Positions 53,848 through 63,805 of a DNA stretch of 64,000 bases are shown in pieces. The position numbers were made by a program, and so were the translations under genes. Below the pieces are notes generated by a model. It searched no databases. It was given only the letters and a program-made list of their open reading frames with translations, and was not told the DNA's origin. The DNA is from Mycobacterium kubicae (GTDB lineage Bacteria; Actinomycetota; Actinomycetes; Mycobacteriales; Mycobacteriaceae), in NCBI RefSeq assembly GCF_015689175.1, contig NZ_CP065047.1, forward strand, positions 3,596,001 through 3,660,000, given 5' to 3'. The stretch's first letter is position 1. Each line of letters starts with the position of its first letter.

Positions 53848-54740
53848 TACGCACTCCCGAACCGTCGATTACGCGAGGCGTATTCCTCGCAGGCTGCCCA
53901 CAAGTCGCGGCGGTCGTAGTCGGGCCACAACTTGTCCTGAAATATGTACTCCGCGTAAGCCGACTGCCACAACATGAAATTGCTGGCACGCTGCTCCCCC
54001 GACGTCCGTAAGAACAGATCGACGTCGGGGATGTCAGGGCGCTGCATGTGGCGGGCAATCGTCGTCTCGGTGATGCGGTCGGGGTTCAGCCTCCCTGCGG
54101 CGGCCTCCCGCGCAATTTCCCTTGCTGCTTCGGCGATTTCGGTGCGCCCGCCGTAGTTGACGCAGTAGTTGATGGTGATGACGTCGTTGTTCTTGGTCAT
54201 CTGCTCGGCGACCGCCAGTTCGTTGATCACGCTGCGCCACAACCGCGGCCGCGAACCCACCCACCGGATCCGGACACCCATCTCGTTGAGAATGTCGCGG
54301 CGGCGGCGCACCACGTCGCGGTTGAAACCCATGAGGAACCGGACCTCTTCGGCCGATCGTTTCCAGTTCTCGGTGGAGAAGGCATAGAGGCTGAGCCACT
54401 TGATGCCGAGTTCTACTGCGCCGCACGCGATGTCGATGACCACCGCTTCGCCCATCTTGTGGCCTTCGGTGCGCCGCAAGCCTTGTTGCGTGGCCCAGCG
54501 GCCATTGCCGTCCATGACGATCGCGACGTGATTGGGCAGCCGGTCAAGCGGGATCCGCGGTGGCGCGGCCTTGGATGTGTGCTGCGGCGGTCGACGCGGC
54601 CCGCCGTCGGGAGCGGGCGGCAACTCCGGGAAGACGACCGGCCACGTCGACTTATCGGGGAAGGTGGGATAGTCGTCGGGCGCCGGGGGCAGCTGCGGGA
54701 AGTCGGTGGACTTCAGCTTTCGCTCGGCTCTCCTAGCCAC
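53847..54740 (-). CDS. uppS: Decaprenyl diphosphate synthase (cis-prenyltransferase)
   Basis: A 297-aa protein from GTG 54740 ([20 protein letters not shown]). Family motifs: [60 protein letters not shown] and [20 protein letters not shown]. It elongates short prenyl diphosphates to the decaprenyl carrier for peptidoglycan and arabinogalactan synthesis (M. tuberculosis Rv2361c). A Pro-rich 65-residue N-terminal extension precedes the catalytic domain. Overlaps recO by eight bases. Confidence 0.96.
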   Translation of the reverse strand: MARRAERKLKSTDFPQLPPAPDDYPTFPDKSTWPVVFPELPPAPDGGPRRPPQHTSKAAPPRIPLDRLPNHVAIVMDGNGRWATQQGLRRTEGHKMGEAVVIDIACGAVELGIKWLSLYAFSTENWKRSAEEVRFLMGFNRDVVRRRRDILNEMGVRIRWVGSRPRLWRSVINELAVAEQMTKNNDVITINYCVNYGGRTEIAEAAREIAREAAAGRLNPDRITETTIARHMQRPDIPDVDLFLRTSGEQRASNFMLWQSAYAEYIFQDKLWPDYDRRDLWAACEEYASRNRRFGSA

Positions 54741-55530
54741 ACTCGCTATCCTGCCCGATCCGTGCGGCACGACGTTCGGCGACCGTGCGATCACCCTGAT
54801 AAGACCGCTCGACGAGGGGCAGCGTTTTGAGTTGGCGTTCCAGATGCCACTGCAGGTGTGCGGCCACCAATCCGCTGACATAGCCGCGATGGGATTGCGG
54901 TGACTGCTCGGCGGCTGCCCAGTCACCGTCGTGCAGTGCCGACATCAAGTCCAGCACGCCTTGCGGCGGTGTGGTGGAACCGGCAGGGCGACAATGCGCG
55001 CACACACTGCCTCCGGCGGCGATGTGAAACGCCCGGTGCGGACCGGGGTCGGCGCAGCGGGCGCACTCGGTCAACGCCGGCGCCCAGCCGGCGGTACCCA
55101 TGGCACGCAACAAGTACGCATCCAACAAGAGGTCACGAGGTCGGTGCCCGTCGGCCACCGCCCGCAGCGCACCGACTGTGAGCCGGTGCAGCGCCGGAGC
55201 GGGGGCTCGTTCCTCACCGGCGAGCCGTTCGGCCGTCTCCAACATCGCACAGCCGCAGGTGTACTTGCCGTAGTCGCTGACGATGTCGGTGGCGAACGCG
55301 TCGATCGAGACGACTTGGGTGACGATGTCCAGATTGCGCCCCGGGTGCAGCTGCGCGTCGATGTGAGCAAACGGCTCCAGCCGCGCACCGAATTTGCTGC
55401 GAGTTCGGCGCACGCCCTTGGCCACGGCGCGGACCAACCCGTGGTCGCGCGTCAGCAAGGTAACGATCCGGTCGGCTTCGCCAAGCTTGTGCTGGCGCAG
55501 CACAACAGCTCGGTCTCGATACAGCCGCAT
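54733..55530 (-). CDS. recO: DNA repair protein RecO
   Basis: A 265-aa protein beginning [22 protein letters not shown]-fold domain ([20 protein letters not shown]), helical middle, and zinc module with C-x2-C (ECARCADPG) and C-x2-C (VCAHCRPAG). Loads RecA onto SSB-coated DNA with RecR in gap repair. ATG 55530 is chosen as it matches the conserved N-terminus. Divergent from amiA2, 61 bases apart. Confidence 0.96.
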   Translation of the reverse strand: MRLYRDRAVVLRQHKLGEADRIVTLLTRDHGLVRAVAKGVRRTRSKFGARLEPFAHIDAQLHPGRNLDIVTQVVSIDAFATDIVSDYGKYTCGCAMLETAERLAGEERAPAPALHRLTVGALRAVADGHRPRDLLLDAYLLRAMGTAGWAPALTECARCADPGPHRAFHIAAGGSVCAHCRPAGSTTPPQGVLDLMSALHDGDWAAAEQSPQSHRGYVSGLVAAHLQWHLERQLKTLPLVERSYQGDRTVAERRAARIGQDSECG

Positions 55531-55591
55531 CACAATAGTTTTGCACCCCGCTGCGACATCTCGCGCATCCGCGCCGATAGTCTCGTACCCC

Positions 55592-57094
55592 GTGATTGGC
55601 GCTTTTGAGTCCGAATCCGGGGCCGTCGACGGCCCCAGCGGCAAGCGCCTGCCCACCCTGACCGACCTGCTCTACCAGCTGGCGACCCGCAAGGTTACCT
55701 CCGCTGAGCTGGTCAGACGGTCCCTGCATGCGATCGATGTCAGCCAGTCCACCCTGAACGCGTTCCGGGTGGTCCTCACCGAATCGGCACTGGCCGACGC
55801 GGCCAAGGCGGACCGTCGACGGGCCGCCGGTGACACCGCTCCGCTGTTGGGCATTCCGATCGCGGTCAAGGACGACGTCGACGTGGCTGGGGTACCCACC
55901 GCGTTCGGCACCGAGGGTCGCGTGCCGCCCGCCACCCAGGACTCCGAGGTGGTGCGCCGCCTCAAGGCGGCCGGTGCGGTGATCGTCGGCAAGACCAACA
56001 CGTGCGAGCTGGGCCAATGGCCGTTCACCAGCGGCCCCGCCTTCGGGCACACTCTCAACCCCTGGTCGCGGCGGCACACGCCGGGTGGATCATCCGGTGG
56101 CAGCGCCGCAGCGGTGGCCGCGGGCTTGGTGACTGCCGCCATCGGCTCCGACGGCGCGGGCAGTGTGCGCATCCCCGCCGCGTGGACCCACTTGGTCGGC
56201 ATCAAGCCACAACGCGGGCGCATCTCAACCTGGCCGCTCCCGGAGGCATTCAACGGCATCACCGTCAACGGCGTGTTGGCGCGCACAGTCGCCGACGCGG
56301 CGCTGGTGCTGGACGCGGCGTCGGGCAATGTCGAAGGCGACTTACATAAACCGCCGCCACTGACCGCCTCGGACTACGTCAGCATCGCGCCCGGTCCACT
56401 CAAGATCGCGCTGTCCACCCGCGCTCCCTACACCGCGTTCCGGACGAAGCTGCATCCAGAAATCCTGGCCGCGCTTCGCACGGTTGGTGAGCAGCTGGAA
56501 CTGCTCGGCCACACCGTGGTGCGGGGCAATCCCGACTATGGCGTGCGGCTGTCCTGGGATTTCCTTGCCCGGTCCACCGCCGGCCTGTGGGAGTGGGGGG
56601 AGCGACTCGGCGACGACGTGAACCTGGATCCGCGGACCATGGCGAACATGCGGACCGGCCACCTGCTCGGCCAAGCCATCTTGCGCAGCGCGCGCCGCCA
56701 CGAAGCCGCCGACCAGCGCCGGGTGGGCTCGATCTTCAACATCGTCGACGTGGTGCTCGCCCCCACTACCGCTCAGCCGCCGCCGCTGGCCCGCGCCTTC
56801 GACCGGATGGGTGGGCTGGCCACCGACCGGACCATGATCGCCGCGTGCCCCTATGCCTGGCCGTGGAACGTGCTGGGCTGGCCGTCCATCAACGTGCCGG
56901 CCGGGTTCACCTCAGACGGTTTGCCAATTGGCGTGCAACTGATGGGACCGGCAAACAGCGAAGGCATGCTGATCTCGTTGGCAGCCGAGCTCGAGGCACT
57001 CAGCGGATGGCCGGCCAAGCAGCCGGAGGTGTGGTGGAACACCGGCGCCAACGCCGCACCGATCCCGCACGTGCCCACGCCACCGACAAATTAA
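55592..57094 (+). CDS. amiA2: Amidase AmiA2
   Basis: A 500-aa amidase-signature enzyme from GTG 55592. The Ser-Ser-Lys triad is visible: Lys in GIPIAVKDDVDVAG, Ser in RRHTPGGSSGGSAAAVAAGL and the nucleophile in GSDGAGSVRIPAAW. Further landmarks are NTCELGQWPFTSGPAFGHT and PSINVPAGFTSDGLPIGVQL. It is closely similar to M. tuberculosis AmiA2 (Rv2363) in the recalled regions, including RKVTSAELVRRSL. Substrate unproven; amide hydrolysis in the cytoplasm is inferred from the family. Confidence 0.95.
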   Translation: MIGAFESESGAVDGPSGKRLPTLTDLLYQLATRKVTSAELVRRSLHAIDVSQSTLNAFRVVLTESALADAAKADRRRAAGDTAPLLGIPIAVKDDVDVAGVPTAFGTEGRVPPATQDSEVVRRLKAAGAVIVGKTNTCELGQWPFTSGPAFGHTLNPWSRRHTPGGSSGGSAAAVAAGLVTAAIGSDGAGSVRIPAAWTHLVGIKPQRGRISTWPLPEAFNGITVNGVLARTVADAALVLDAASGNVEGDLHKPPPLTASDYVSIAPGPLKIALSTRAPYTAFRTKLHPEILAALRTVGEQLELLGHTVVRGNPDYGVRLSWDFLARSTAGLWEWGERLGDDVNLDPRTMANMRTGHLLGQAILRSARRHEAADQRRVGSIFNIVDVVLAPTTAQPPPLARAFDRMGGLATDRTMIAACPYAWPWNVLGWPSINVPAGFTSDGLPIGVQLMGPANSEGMLISLAAELEALSGWPAKQPEVWWNTGANAAPIPHVPTPPTN

Positions 57095-57167
57095 CGGTTG
57101 TTAGGTGATGTAGGGGCCCAGGGGGCCGGTCGCGTTTGCCGACCATGCCACTGGGTAATGGACCGCG

Positions 57168-58820
57168 GTGGAACGATCGCCTGATGACACCGCCGACCTC
57201 GACGGCGTGGCACTTACTCACTTCGGCTGGCAACAGCTGACCGAAGATCAGCGCGCGGCGATGCGGGCGGTGCTGAATGGGCGCGACGTACTTGCGGTGA
57301 TGCCGACGGGGTCTGGGAAGTCGGCGATCTACCAGGTGCCCACCCTGCTGATGGATGGTGTGACGCTGGTCGTCTCACCGCTGATTGCGCTGCAACACGA
57401 CCAGATAGCGGCCATCGACGACTGCGGCGCCGGGAAGGCGGTGGCGGTCAACTCCGGCCTGCGCGCTGCCCAGTTGCGGCGCAACTGGGAAGCCATCGAT
57501 CGGGGCGACGCAAAGTTCATCTTCATATCGCCCGAGCAGTTGGCCAATGACGAAGTGGTGCAACGGCTCAGTGCGGTCGAGCTGTCGCTGTTGGTGGTTG
57601 ACGAGGCGCACTGCGTCTCCGCGTGGGGACACGACTTCCGGCCCGACTACCGACGGCTTGCCGACGTATTCCGTCAGCTAGGCGAATCGATCCCGGTCGT
57701 CGCGCTTACCGCAACCGCGTCGGTGGTGGTGCGCCGTGACATCGTGGATCGGCTCGGGTTTCACAATCCGTCCATTGTGGTCGGCGGTTTTGACCGGCCC
57801 AACCTGTCCTTGACGGTCGAGCGTCACCTGGACGAAGACGACAAGCGCACCGCGGTGCTCGACACAGTGCCCACCCTGCAGGGACCCGGCCTGCTGTATG
57901 TGGCCACCCGCAAGGACGCGGAGTTCTACGCCCAGGGCCTGCGAGACAAGGGAATTGCCGCGGCGGCCTACCACGCCGGCATGGCGAAGGCCGACCGCGA
58001 CCGGGTGCACGAAGGTTTCCGCGACGATGACTACGAGGTAGTGGTGGCGACCTCCGCGTTCGGAATGGGTATCGACAAGCCCAATGTGCGGTTCGTCGTA
58101 CACGCCTCGATCCCCGATTCGCTGGATAGCTATTACCAGCAAATCGGGCGGGCGGGCCGCGATGGCGAGGACGCGTGCGCGTTGTTGTTATATCGGCCCG
58201 AAGACCTCGGCCTGGCTCGGTTCTTCACCACAGGCAGCCCGGACGAGGAGCTTTTGGAAGCGGTGTACAACGCGTTGGACACCCAACGCCCCACCAAACC
58301 GAAAGACTTGCGGGCCAAGCTTGATATTCCCGGCCGCAGATTGACCAACGGCATCAACCTGCTCGACGAGTCAGGCGCGATCCGATCCACCCGCAAGGGA
58401 TTGCTGAGCGGCAAGCTGCCGGCGGCGGAGGCGGTCGCCGAAGCCGTTCACATGGTGGAATTGCGCGAACGGGTAGATCAGAGCCGGATCGAGATGATGC
58501 GCGGGTACTCCGAGACCGATTCTTGCCGAAGGATCTTCTTACTCTCCTATTTCGGTGAGTATCTGGCGCAGCCCTGCGGAAACTGTGACTGCTGCGAACA
58601 GGCCGCCGAGCTCGGAGACCTCACCGCGGAAGGCCCAGCGATCCCTGTGGACACCGCGGTGCAGCATCGGCAATGGGGGCCGGGCGTCGTGATCGGCGGC
58701 GACCGCGAACGCGTTACCGTGTTGTTCGACGAATTCGGTTATCGCACATTGTCGATGGCCGCGGTGCGCGACCACGGGCTGCTGGAGGTGTCGACATCCG
58801 CCCACCCCGAAACGGCGTGA
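57168..58820 (+). CDS. RecQ-family DNA helicase with Tudor-like C-terminus
   Basis: A 550-aa protein from GTG 57168. Helicase motifs: 0 (FGWQQLTEDQRAAM), I (MPTGSGKSAIYQ), II (VVDEAHCVSAWGHDFRPDY), III (VALTATAS), IV-VI (LLYVATRKDAEFYA; TSAFGMGIDKPNVRFVVHAS; YYQQIGRAGRDG). A RecQ zinc site follows (SCRRIFLL...PCGNCDCCEQ). Instead of an HRDC domain the last 55 residues (HRQWGPGVVIGGDRERVTVL, then FDEFGYRTLSMAAV) resemble the Tudor-like tail of PcrA/UvrD. 3'-5' helicase for recombination repair. Not present between amiA2 and era in M. tuberculosis. Confidence 0.93.
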   Translation: MERSPDDTADLDGVALTHFGWQQLTEDQRAAMRAVLNGRDVLAVMPTGSGKSAIYQVPTLLMDGVTLVVSPLIALQHDQIAAIDDCGAGKAVAVNSGLRAAQLRRNWEAIDRGDAKFIFISPEQLANDEVVQRLSAVELSLLVVDEAHCVSAWGHDFRPDYRRLADVFRQLGESIPVVALTATASVVVRRDIVDRLGFHNPSIVVGGFDRPNLSLTVERHLDEDDKRTAVLDTVPTLQGPGLLYVATRKDAEFYAQGLRDKGIAAAAYHAGMAKADRDRVHEGFRDDDYEVVVATSAFGMGIDKPNVRFVVHASIPDSLDSYYQQIGRAGRDGEDACALLLYRPEDLGLARFFTTGSPDEELLEAVYNALDTQRPTKPKDLRAKLDIPGRRLTNGINLLDESGAIRSTRKGLLSGKLPAAEAVAEAVHMVELRERVDQSRIEMMRGYSETDSCRRIFLLSYFGEYLAQPCGNCDCCEQAAELGDLTAEGPAIPVDTAVQHRQWGPGVVIGGDRERVTVLFDEFGYRTLSMAAVRDHGLLEVSTSAHPETA

Positions 58821-58847
58821 GCGCCGGCCCGCGCCGATTTTTCGTTG

Positions 58848-59756
58848 CTAGAACCCAAGCCGGCCAAGCTGTTTGGGGTCGCGCTGCCAGTTCTTGGCAA
58901 CTTTCACCCGCAAGTCCAAATAAATCTTGGTGCCCAGCAGTTTCTCGATCTGGGTGCGCGCCGCACTTCCCACTTCCCGTAGTCGCGCACCGCCCTTGCC
59001 GATGACGATCCCCTTTTGGCTGTCCCGCTCCACGTACAGCACGGCGTGCACGTCGACCAGGTCGTCTCGCCCCTCGCGCGGCTCGACTTCCTCGATCACC
59101 ACAGCCAAAGAGTGCGGCAGTTCGTCGCGCACCCCCTCCAGGGCTGCCTCGCGGATGAGCTCGGCCATCAGGACCTCTTCGGGCTCGTCGGTCAGCTCGC
59201 CGTCGGGGTAGTAGGCCGGGCCCGCAGGCAACGCCGCGGCCAGCACATCGATCAATACGTCGACCTGCTCGCCGGAAACCGCGGACACCGGCACGATTTC
59301 GGCTGATTGCCCGACCAGCTCGCTCACCGCGACCAGCTGAGCGGCCACCTTGTCCCTGGGCACCTTGTCGATTTTGGTGACGATGGCCACCAGGGTGGTC
59401 TTGGGGGCGATCGCTCGGATCTGCTCGACGATCCACCGGTCCCCCGGACCGATCGCCTCATCGGCCGGGATGCACAATCCTATGACGTCGACCTCGGCGT
59501 AGGTGTCGCGCACCAAGTCGTTGAGCCGCTTGCCGAGCAAGGTGCGCGGGCGGTGCAGGCCCGGGGTGTCAACCAGGACGATCTGAAAGTCCTTGCGGTG
59601 AACGATGCCCCGGATGGTGTGTCGGGTGGTCTGCGGCCGCATCGACGTGATGGCGATCTTGGTGCCGACCATCGCGTTGGTCAACGTCGACTTACCGGTG
59701 TTGGGGCGACCGACCAAACACACGAAGCCGGAACGGAACTCGGTCTCGGCTGTCAT
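58848..59756 (-). CDS. era: GTPase Era
   Basis: A 302-aa protein from ATG 59756 (MTAETEFRSGFVCLVGRPNT). G1 GRPNTGKST, G2 around RPQTTRHTIRG, G3 DTPGLHRP, G4 TKID, then a KH domain (VERDSQKGIVIGKGGARLRE). Binds 16S rRNA and assists 30S maturation. The longer frame to 59777 lacks support. The small Rv2365c gene that lies next to era in M. tuberculosis is not apparent here. Confidence 0.97.
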   Translation of the reverse strand: MTAETEFRSGFVCLVGRPNTGKSTLTNAMVGTKIAITSMRPQTTRHTIRGIVHRKDFQIVLVDTPGLHRPRTLLGKRLNDLVRDTYAEVDVIGLCIPADEAIGPGDRWIVEQIRAIAPKTTLVAIVTKIDKVPRDKVAAQLVAVSELVGQSAEIVPVSAVSGEQVDVLIDVLAAALPAGPAYYPDGELTDEPEEVLMAELIREAALEGVRDELPHSLAVVIEEVEPREGRDDLVDVHAVLYVERDSQKGIVIGKGGARLREVGSAARTQIEKLLGTKIYLDLRVKVAKNWQRDPKQLGRLGF

Positions 59757-59780
59757 CGTGGGCCACCGTTGCAGCACTGA

Positions 59781-61109
59781 TCAGCCACGGTGCTCGCTGT
59801 CCCTGGACGCCTGAGGGCCGTCCACCCCGGCTGAGTCCTCGGGCTCGACCGGGCTGAGCAGCACTGTGCCGATCCGCATCCGGCCGCGATGGTCGCGGCC
59901 GCCCTCGGCGTGCAGCCGCAGACCGTGCGACACCACCTCGGCGCCGGGCAGCGGGACTCGGCCCAATTCCAGCGCCAGCAGGCCACCCACCGTGTCGACG
60001 TCGAGGTCGTCGTCGAACTCCATGCCGTACAGCTCACCCACGTCTTCGATCGGCAGGCGCGCCGAGACACGGTAGCGATGGTCACCAAGCTCTTCCACCG
60101 GCGCCGTTTCCGCTTCGTCGTATTCGTCGGCGATCTCACCGACGATCTCTTCGAGCACGTCTTCAATGCTGACCAGGCCGGCGATGGCGCCGTACTCGTC
60201 GACCAGCAGGGCCATGTGGTTGCGGTCGCGCTGCATCTCACGCAGCAACGCATCCAACGGCTTGGAGTCCGGCACGAACACCGCCGGGCGCATGATTTGG
60301 GCGACAGTAGTTCCCCGCCCACCGCCGGGCGTGAACAGGGCTTGGCGCACGAGGTCTTTCAGGTACACCACGCCGATGATGTCATCGACGTTCTCACCGA
60401 TCACCGGGATGCGCGAATGTCCGCTTCTCACCGCGAGATTCACCGCTTGAGCGGCAGACTTGTCGTCTTCGATCCAGATCATCTCGGTGCGCGGCACCAT
60501 TACCTCCCGCGCGGGGGTGTCACCGAGTTCGAAGACGGACTCGATCATTCGCCGCTCGTCGGCGGCGACCACACCCCGCTGCTGAGCCAGGTCGACGACC
60601 TCACGCAACTCGATTTCCGATGCGAACGGACCGTTGCGCAAGCCGCGGCCAGGGGTGAGCGCATTGCCCAAGACCACCAGCAACCGGCTGATCGGCATCA
60701 GCAACCAGGAAATCGCTTGCAGCGGAAGCGCAGCCGTGAGCGCGATGGAATACGCGTGCTGGCGGCCAAGCGTGCGGGGGCCGACCCCGATCACCACGAA
60801 GCTGATGATCACCATGGTGGCAGCGGCGATGATCAAGCCCCGGTTCGCGCCCAGGTTGTGCATGAAGAAGGCGACCATCAGTGCCGTCGCGGTGACTTCG
60901 CAGACGATGCGCACTAACACCACCAAGTTGATGTAGCGGGGCCGGTCGGTCATCACCTTGAGCAGCGAAACGGCGCCGGGCCGCTCCTCGCGCACCAGTT
61001 CGTGAACCCGAGCCAGCGATACCGTGCTGACCGCGGCATCGATTGCCGCGAAGAGCCCGCCCAGGCCGATCAGTGCGATCGCTCCGAGCAGCTGGTCGAC
61101 GCTGTTCAC
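59781..61109 (-). CDS. DUF21/CBS/CorC-type membrane protein, Rv2366c-like
   Basis: A 442-aa protein with an N-terminal DUF21 (CNNM) membrane domain of about four helices ([51 protein letters not shown]), two CBS domains ([40 protein letters not shown]) and a CorC_HlyC C-terminal domain ([20 protein letters not shown]). Such proteins are linked to Mg/Co homeostasis; the old 'hemolysin' label is not informative. Overlaps ybeY by four bases. Confidence 0.94.
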   Translation of the reverse strand: MNSVDQLLGAIALIGLGGLFAAIDAAVSTVSLARVHELVREERPGAVSLLKVMTDRPRYINLVVLVRIVCEVTATALMVAFFMHNLGANRGLIIAAATMVIISFVVIGVGPRTLGRQHAYSIALTAALPLQAISWLLMPISRLLVVLGNALTPGRGLRNGPFASEIELREVVDLAQQRGVVAADERRMIESVFELGDTPAREVMVPRTEMIWIEDDKSAAQAVNLAVRSGHSRIPVIGENVDDIIGVVYLKDLVRQALFTPGGGRGTTVAQIMRPAVFVPDSKPLDALLREMQRDRNHMALLVDEYGAIAGLVSIEDVLEEIVGEIADEYDEAETAPVEELGDHRYRVSARLPIEDVGELYGMEFDDDLDVDTVGGLLALELGRVPLPGAEVVSHGLRLHAEGGRDHRGRMRIGTVLLSPVEPEDSAGVDGPQASRDSEHRG

Positions 61110-61642
61110 GGTTGGTCGAAATACCTTGACTTGTCCAACAACCGGCGGTCCCGCTCATTCTGACGGTCATTCCGGTAAGCCTCGACTTGATCGGCCACCC
61201 ACTCCTCGAGCAGCCGGTCCTGCAACGCGAACATCTCTCGTTCCTCGTCCGGCTCGCCGTGGTCGTACCCGAGCAGATGAAGCACACCGTGCACGGTCAG
61301 CAGCGCCAGTTCGTGTCCGAGGCTGTGCCCGGCCGCCGCGGCCTGCTGGGCGGCGAACTCCGGACACAGCACGATGTCACCCAGCATGGCCGGCCCGGGT
61401 TCGGGGGCGTCGGGACGACCGCCGGGTTCGAGCTCGTCCATCGGGAAGCTCATCACGTCGGTCGGGCCGGGCAGATCCATCCACCTCATGTGGAGGTCGG
61501 CCATCGCGGCGGTGTCGAGTAGCACCATTGAGAGCTCGGCGCCGGGGTTGACCTCCATTTTGTCGATGACGAACCGGGCGACGCTGACCAGTTCGGCCTC
61601 GGAGACGTCGATACCCGATTCGTTGGAGACTTCGATGCTCAT
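61106..61642 (-). CDS. ybeY: Endoribonuclease YbeY
   Basis: A 178-aa UPF0054 metalloprotein with zinc motif [17 protein letters not shown] (H-x3-H-x5-H) and [20 protein letters not shown] with VMSFPMDE upstream. Involved in 16S rRNA 3'-end processing and 70S quality control. Lies between phoH and the CBS gene as in M. tuberculosis (Rv2367c). Confidence 0.97.
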   Translation of the reverse strand: MSIEVSNESGIDVSEAELVSVARFVIDKMEVNPGAELSMVLLDTAAMADLHMRWMDLPGPTDVMSFPMDELEPGGRPDAPEPGPAMLGDIVLCPEFAAQQAAAAGHSLGHELALLTVHGVLHLLGYDHGEPDEEREMFALQDRLLEEWVADQVEAYRNDRQNERDRRLLDKSRYFDQP

Positions 61643-61681
61643 CGCGGTTTCCGGTCGTAATGCACTGACTTCACCGCATCA

Positions 61682-63805
61682 TCATCGACGACCGCGGCTG
61701 GCCGAGGCACGCCGAGCCGCCCGATTCATCCCCGCGCCTGGCTCCTCGTACCGCGCGTAGGCATCGACGATTTCGGAGACAAGTCGATGGCGCACGACAT
61801 CGGCGCTGGTCAGTTCGGCAATGTGAATGTCGTCGATGTCGTCGAGAATGTCCACCGCCGCGCGCAAACCGGACCTGGCGCCACCGGGGAGGTCGACTTG
61901 GGTGATGTCGCCGGTGACCACGATCTTCGAGCCGAACCCGAGCCGGGTCAAGAACATCTTCATCTGTTCCGGCGTGGTGTTCTGCGCTTCGTCGAGAACG
62001 ATGAACGAGTCATTGAGGGTGTTGTGGGTGAGCAGGCAATCTTCGGTGACGTATAAGGAGTCAGCGGCCGCAACCTGGATACACACGGCTTCTTCGGTCC
62101 CCGCGGGCTCGATTCGATCGATGAACCGCATCGGCCGGCCGCCGCCCGTCGCGTCGTACTTTGCGACTTTGCGGGCCAGTCGGAAGGGAACGACGCCCGC
62201 GGGCAACCGTATGTCCACGATGTGCGCATCTGACCGGTGGTGTACAGCATGGCCGCGCGCCAGTCCCGGCTTGCGTCCCGCCGATGGCCTGGTGCGCTCA
62301 TATACGACACCACCCATGGATTGGACGAGGAAGACGATGCCGTCTCGCAACCGGTCGGAGACCGTTGTGAACTGGATGCGGCAAGTACGCCCGGTTTGAG
62401 TGACCGGGCCGCCGTCGGAGTCCAAGAGACCTTGCAGGACCGCCAGCCGCACCCCGGGTTCATTGAAGAGGTACTGGTCGGGGATGAACTTGGTGTCGGA
62501 GCGCGTACCCGCCAAACCCAAGGCGCGCAGGGCACTGGTGACGGGATTGGGCGTCGTGATCTTGTCGCCCGGAGCGGTCCTGCGGTTGAGGATGTAGTCG
62601 ACCTCAGACTTCCGGCGCACCTGGATTCCGGGAATGAAACGACCCAACGACTCGGCGAGTTCGGGATCGGCTGTTGCAAACGACGGGGTCGTCGAACAGG
62701 TGAGGCAGCCATCGCCCAACAGAAGTCCAAGAGCGTAGGGGTCTAGCGGCACCGGACGCTTCTCGAAGTTCACCGGCGCGCTCAATAGCGGCAATTCGTA
62801 CCGGTGGTAGTGCGCGGCGCGCAGATTGCCGATCATTTCCTTGGTTTGCAGGACGCGCGCCGGCTTCCCGCGGCGGCGGTCGTCGCGGGTATAGACCGAC
62901 CAGAGGTGATCACCGGAAGCCAGCGTCGAAGAACCGTCCTGCGTGAATACCCGGTAGATCTCTTTGAAGCCTTGCGGGTAGCTGCCCAACACCTCAGTCG
63001 GGCACCCATCGGAGCCGATCACGTACTCACCGACTTGGAGTTCACCGATCGGCCGGAACCCATTGGGCGTCAACACATTGGTCGACAACGGTTGTGCCCT
63101 ACCACGCATGTACGCCAGCGGTGCCACCTCAATTACCCCGGCAGACATCAGCTTTGGGATCAGCTCGGAGTCCATCATGTCGTACAGCGCGTCGTACAAC
63201 GGGCGCAGGTACGGGTCGATCTTCTCGCTCAGGGTGCCGGGCAGAAAACCAAGGCGCTCACCGGCTTCCACCGCGGGCCGGGTCAAGATGATGCGGCTGA
63301 CCTGTTTGCTCTGCAGGGCGTTGACCGCCTTGGCCATGGCGAGGTAGGTCTTGCCGGTACCAGCCGGGCCGATGCCGAAGACGACGGTGTTTGTGTCGAT
63401 CGCGTCGACGTAATGCTTCTGGTTGAGCGTTTTGGGCCGGATGGTTTTGCCGCGTCGCGACAAGATGTCCAGGGTGAGCACCTCGGCGGGTGATTCGTTG
63501 CCCGTGCCCACCAACATGGCGACGCTGTGACGCACCGTCTCCGGTGTCATCGGCTGACCGCTGGCCACGATGGCGATCAACTCCGAGATGGCTCGTTCGG
63601 CGAGCGCGACGTCGGCGGGCTCACCGGAGCAGGTGACGGTGTTGCCCCGCACGTGCAGATCGGCGTTGAGCGCTTGCTCAAGGGCGCGCAAGTTTTCGTC
63701 GGCCGAACCGAGCAAGCCCACGACGAGGTCGGGCGGAACGTCGATGCTGCTGCGAACCTGGGCAGAGGCGGATGCGTCAGCATCGCGGGTTTCGCGGGGC
63801 GTCAC
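61682..63805 (-). CDS. phoH1: PhoH-family ATPase interrupted by an intein
   Basis: A 707-aa precursor from GTG 63805 (MTPRETRDADASASAQVRSS); the spliced protein would be 348 aa, the normal PhoH length. N-terminal KH-like region, then Walker A GIGPAGTGKTYLA, TRPAVEAGERLGFLPGTLSE and, after the intein, Walker B FIVLDEAQNTT and KIVVTGDITQVDLPGG. The intein splits the conserved AYMRGR/TLNDSF sequence just before Walker B, so the ATPase is inactive until splicing. Cytoplasmic ATPase, possibly RNA-related; adjacent to ybeY. Confidence 0.95.
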   Translation of the reverse strand: MTPRETRDADASASAQVRSSIDVPPDLVVGLLGSADENLRALEQALNADLHVRGNTVTCSGEPADVALAERAISELIAIVASGQPMTPETVRHSVAMLVGTGNESPAEVLTLDILSRRGKTIRPKTLNQKHYVDAIDTNTVVFGIGPAGTGKTYLAMAKAVNALQSKQVSRIILTRPAVEAGERLGFLPGTLSEKIDPYLRPLYDALYDMMDSELIPKLMSAGVIEVAPLAYMRGRAQPLSTNVLTPNGFRPIGELQVGEYVIGSDGCPTEVLGSYPQGFKEIYRVFTQDGSSTLASGDHLWSVYTRDDRRRGKPARVLQTKEMIGNLRAAHYHRYELPLLSAPVNFEKRPVPLDPYALGLLLGDGCLTCSTTPSFATADPELAESLGRFIPGIQVRRKSEVDYILNRRTAPGDKITTPNPVTSALRALGLAGTRSDTKFIPDQYLFNEPGVRLAVLQGLLDSDGGPVTQTGRTCRIQFTTVSDRLRDGIVFLVQSMGGVVYERTRPSAGRKPGLARGHAVHHRSDAHIVDIRLPAGVVPFRLARKVAKYDATGGGRPMRFIDRIEPAGTEEAVCIQVAAADSLYVTEDCLLTHNTLNDSFIVLDEAQNTTPEQMKMFLTRLGFGSKIVVTGDITQVDLPGGARSGLRAAVDILDDIDDIHIAELTSADVVRHRLVSEIVDAYARYEEPGAGMNRAARRASASRGRR
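62021..63097 (-). other. PhoH intein with LAGLIDADG endonuclease, class 3 signature
   Basis: A 359-residue in-frame insert between AYMRGR and TLNDSF. It begins with Ala1 (AQPLSTNVLTPNGFRPIGEL) rather than Cys/Ser and ends LLTHN before Thr+1. Block B region is SGDHLWSVYT with Trp66 after His64; block F region EEAVCIQV has Cys339. Ala1 with this Trp, Cys and +1 Thr is the WCT pattern of class 3 inteins. Endonuclease motifs LGLLLGDG (about 123-130) and LQGLLDSDG (about 221-229) keep acidic residues, so homing may still be possible. Confidence 0.9.

Noticed and set aside
59753..60322. 189-aa minus-strand frame near era, considered as an Rv2365c homologue
   Set aside because: It lies wholly within the CBS/CorC gene in another frame; only 24 bases separate that gene from era, leaving no room for Rv2365c.
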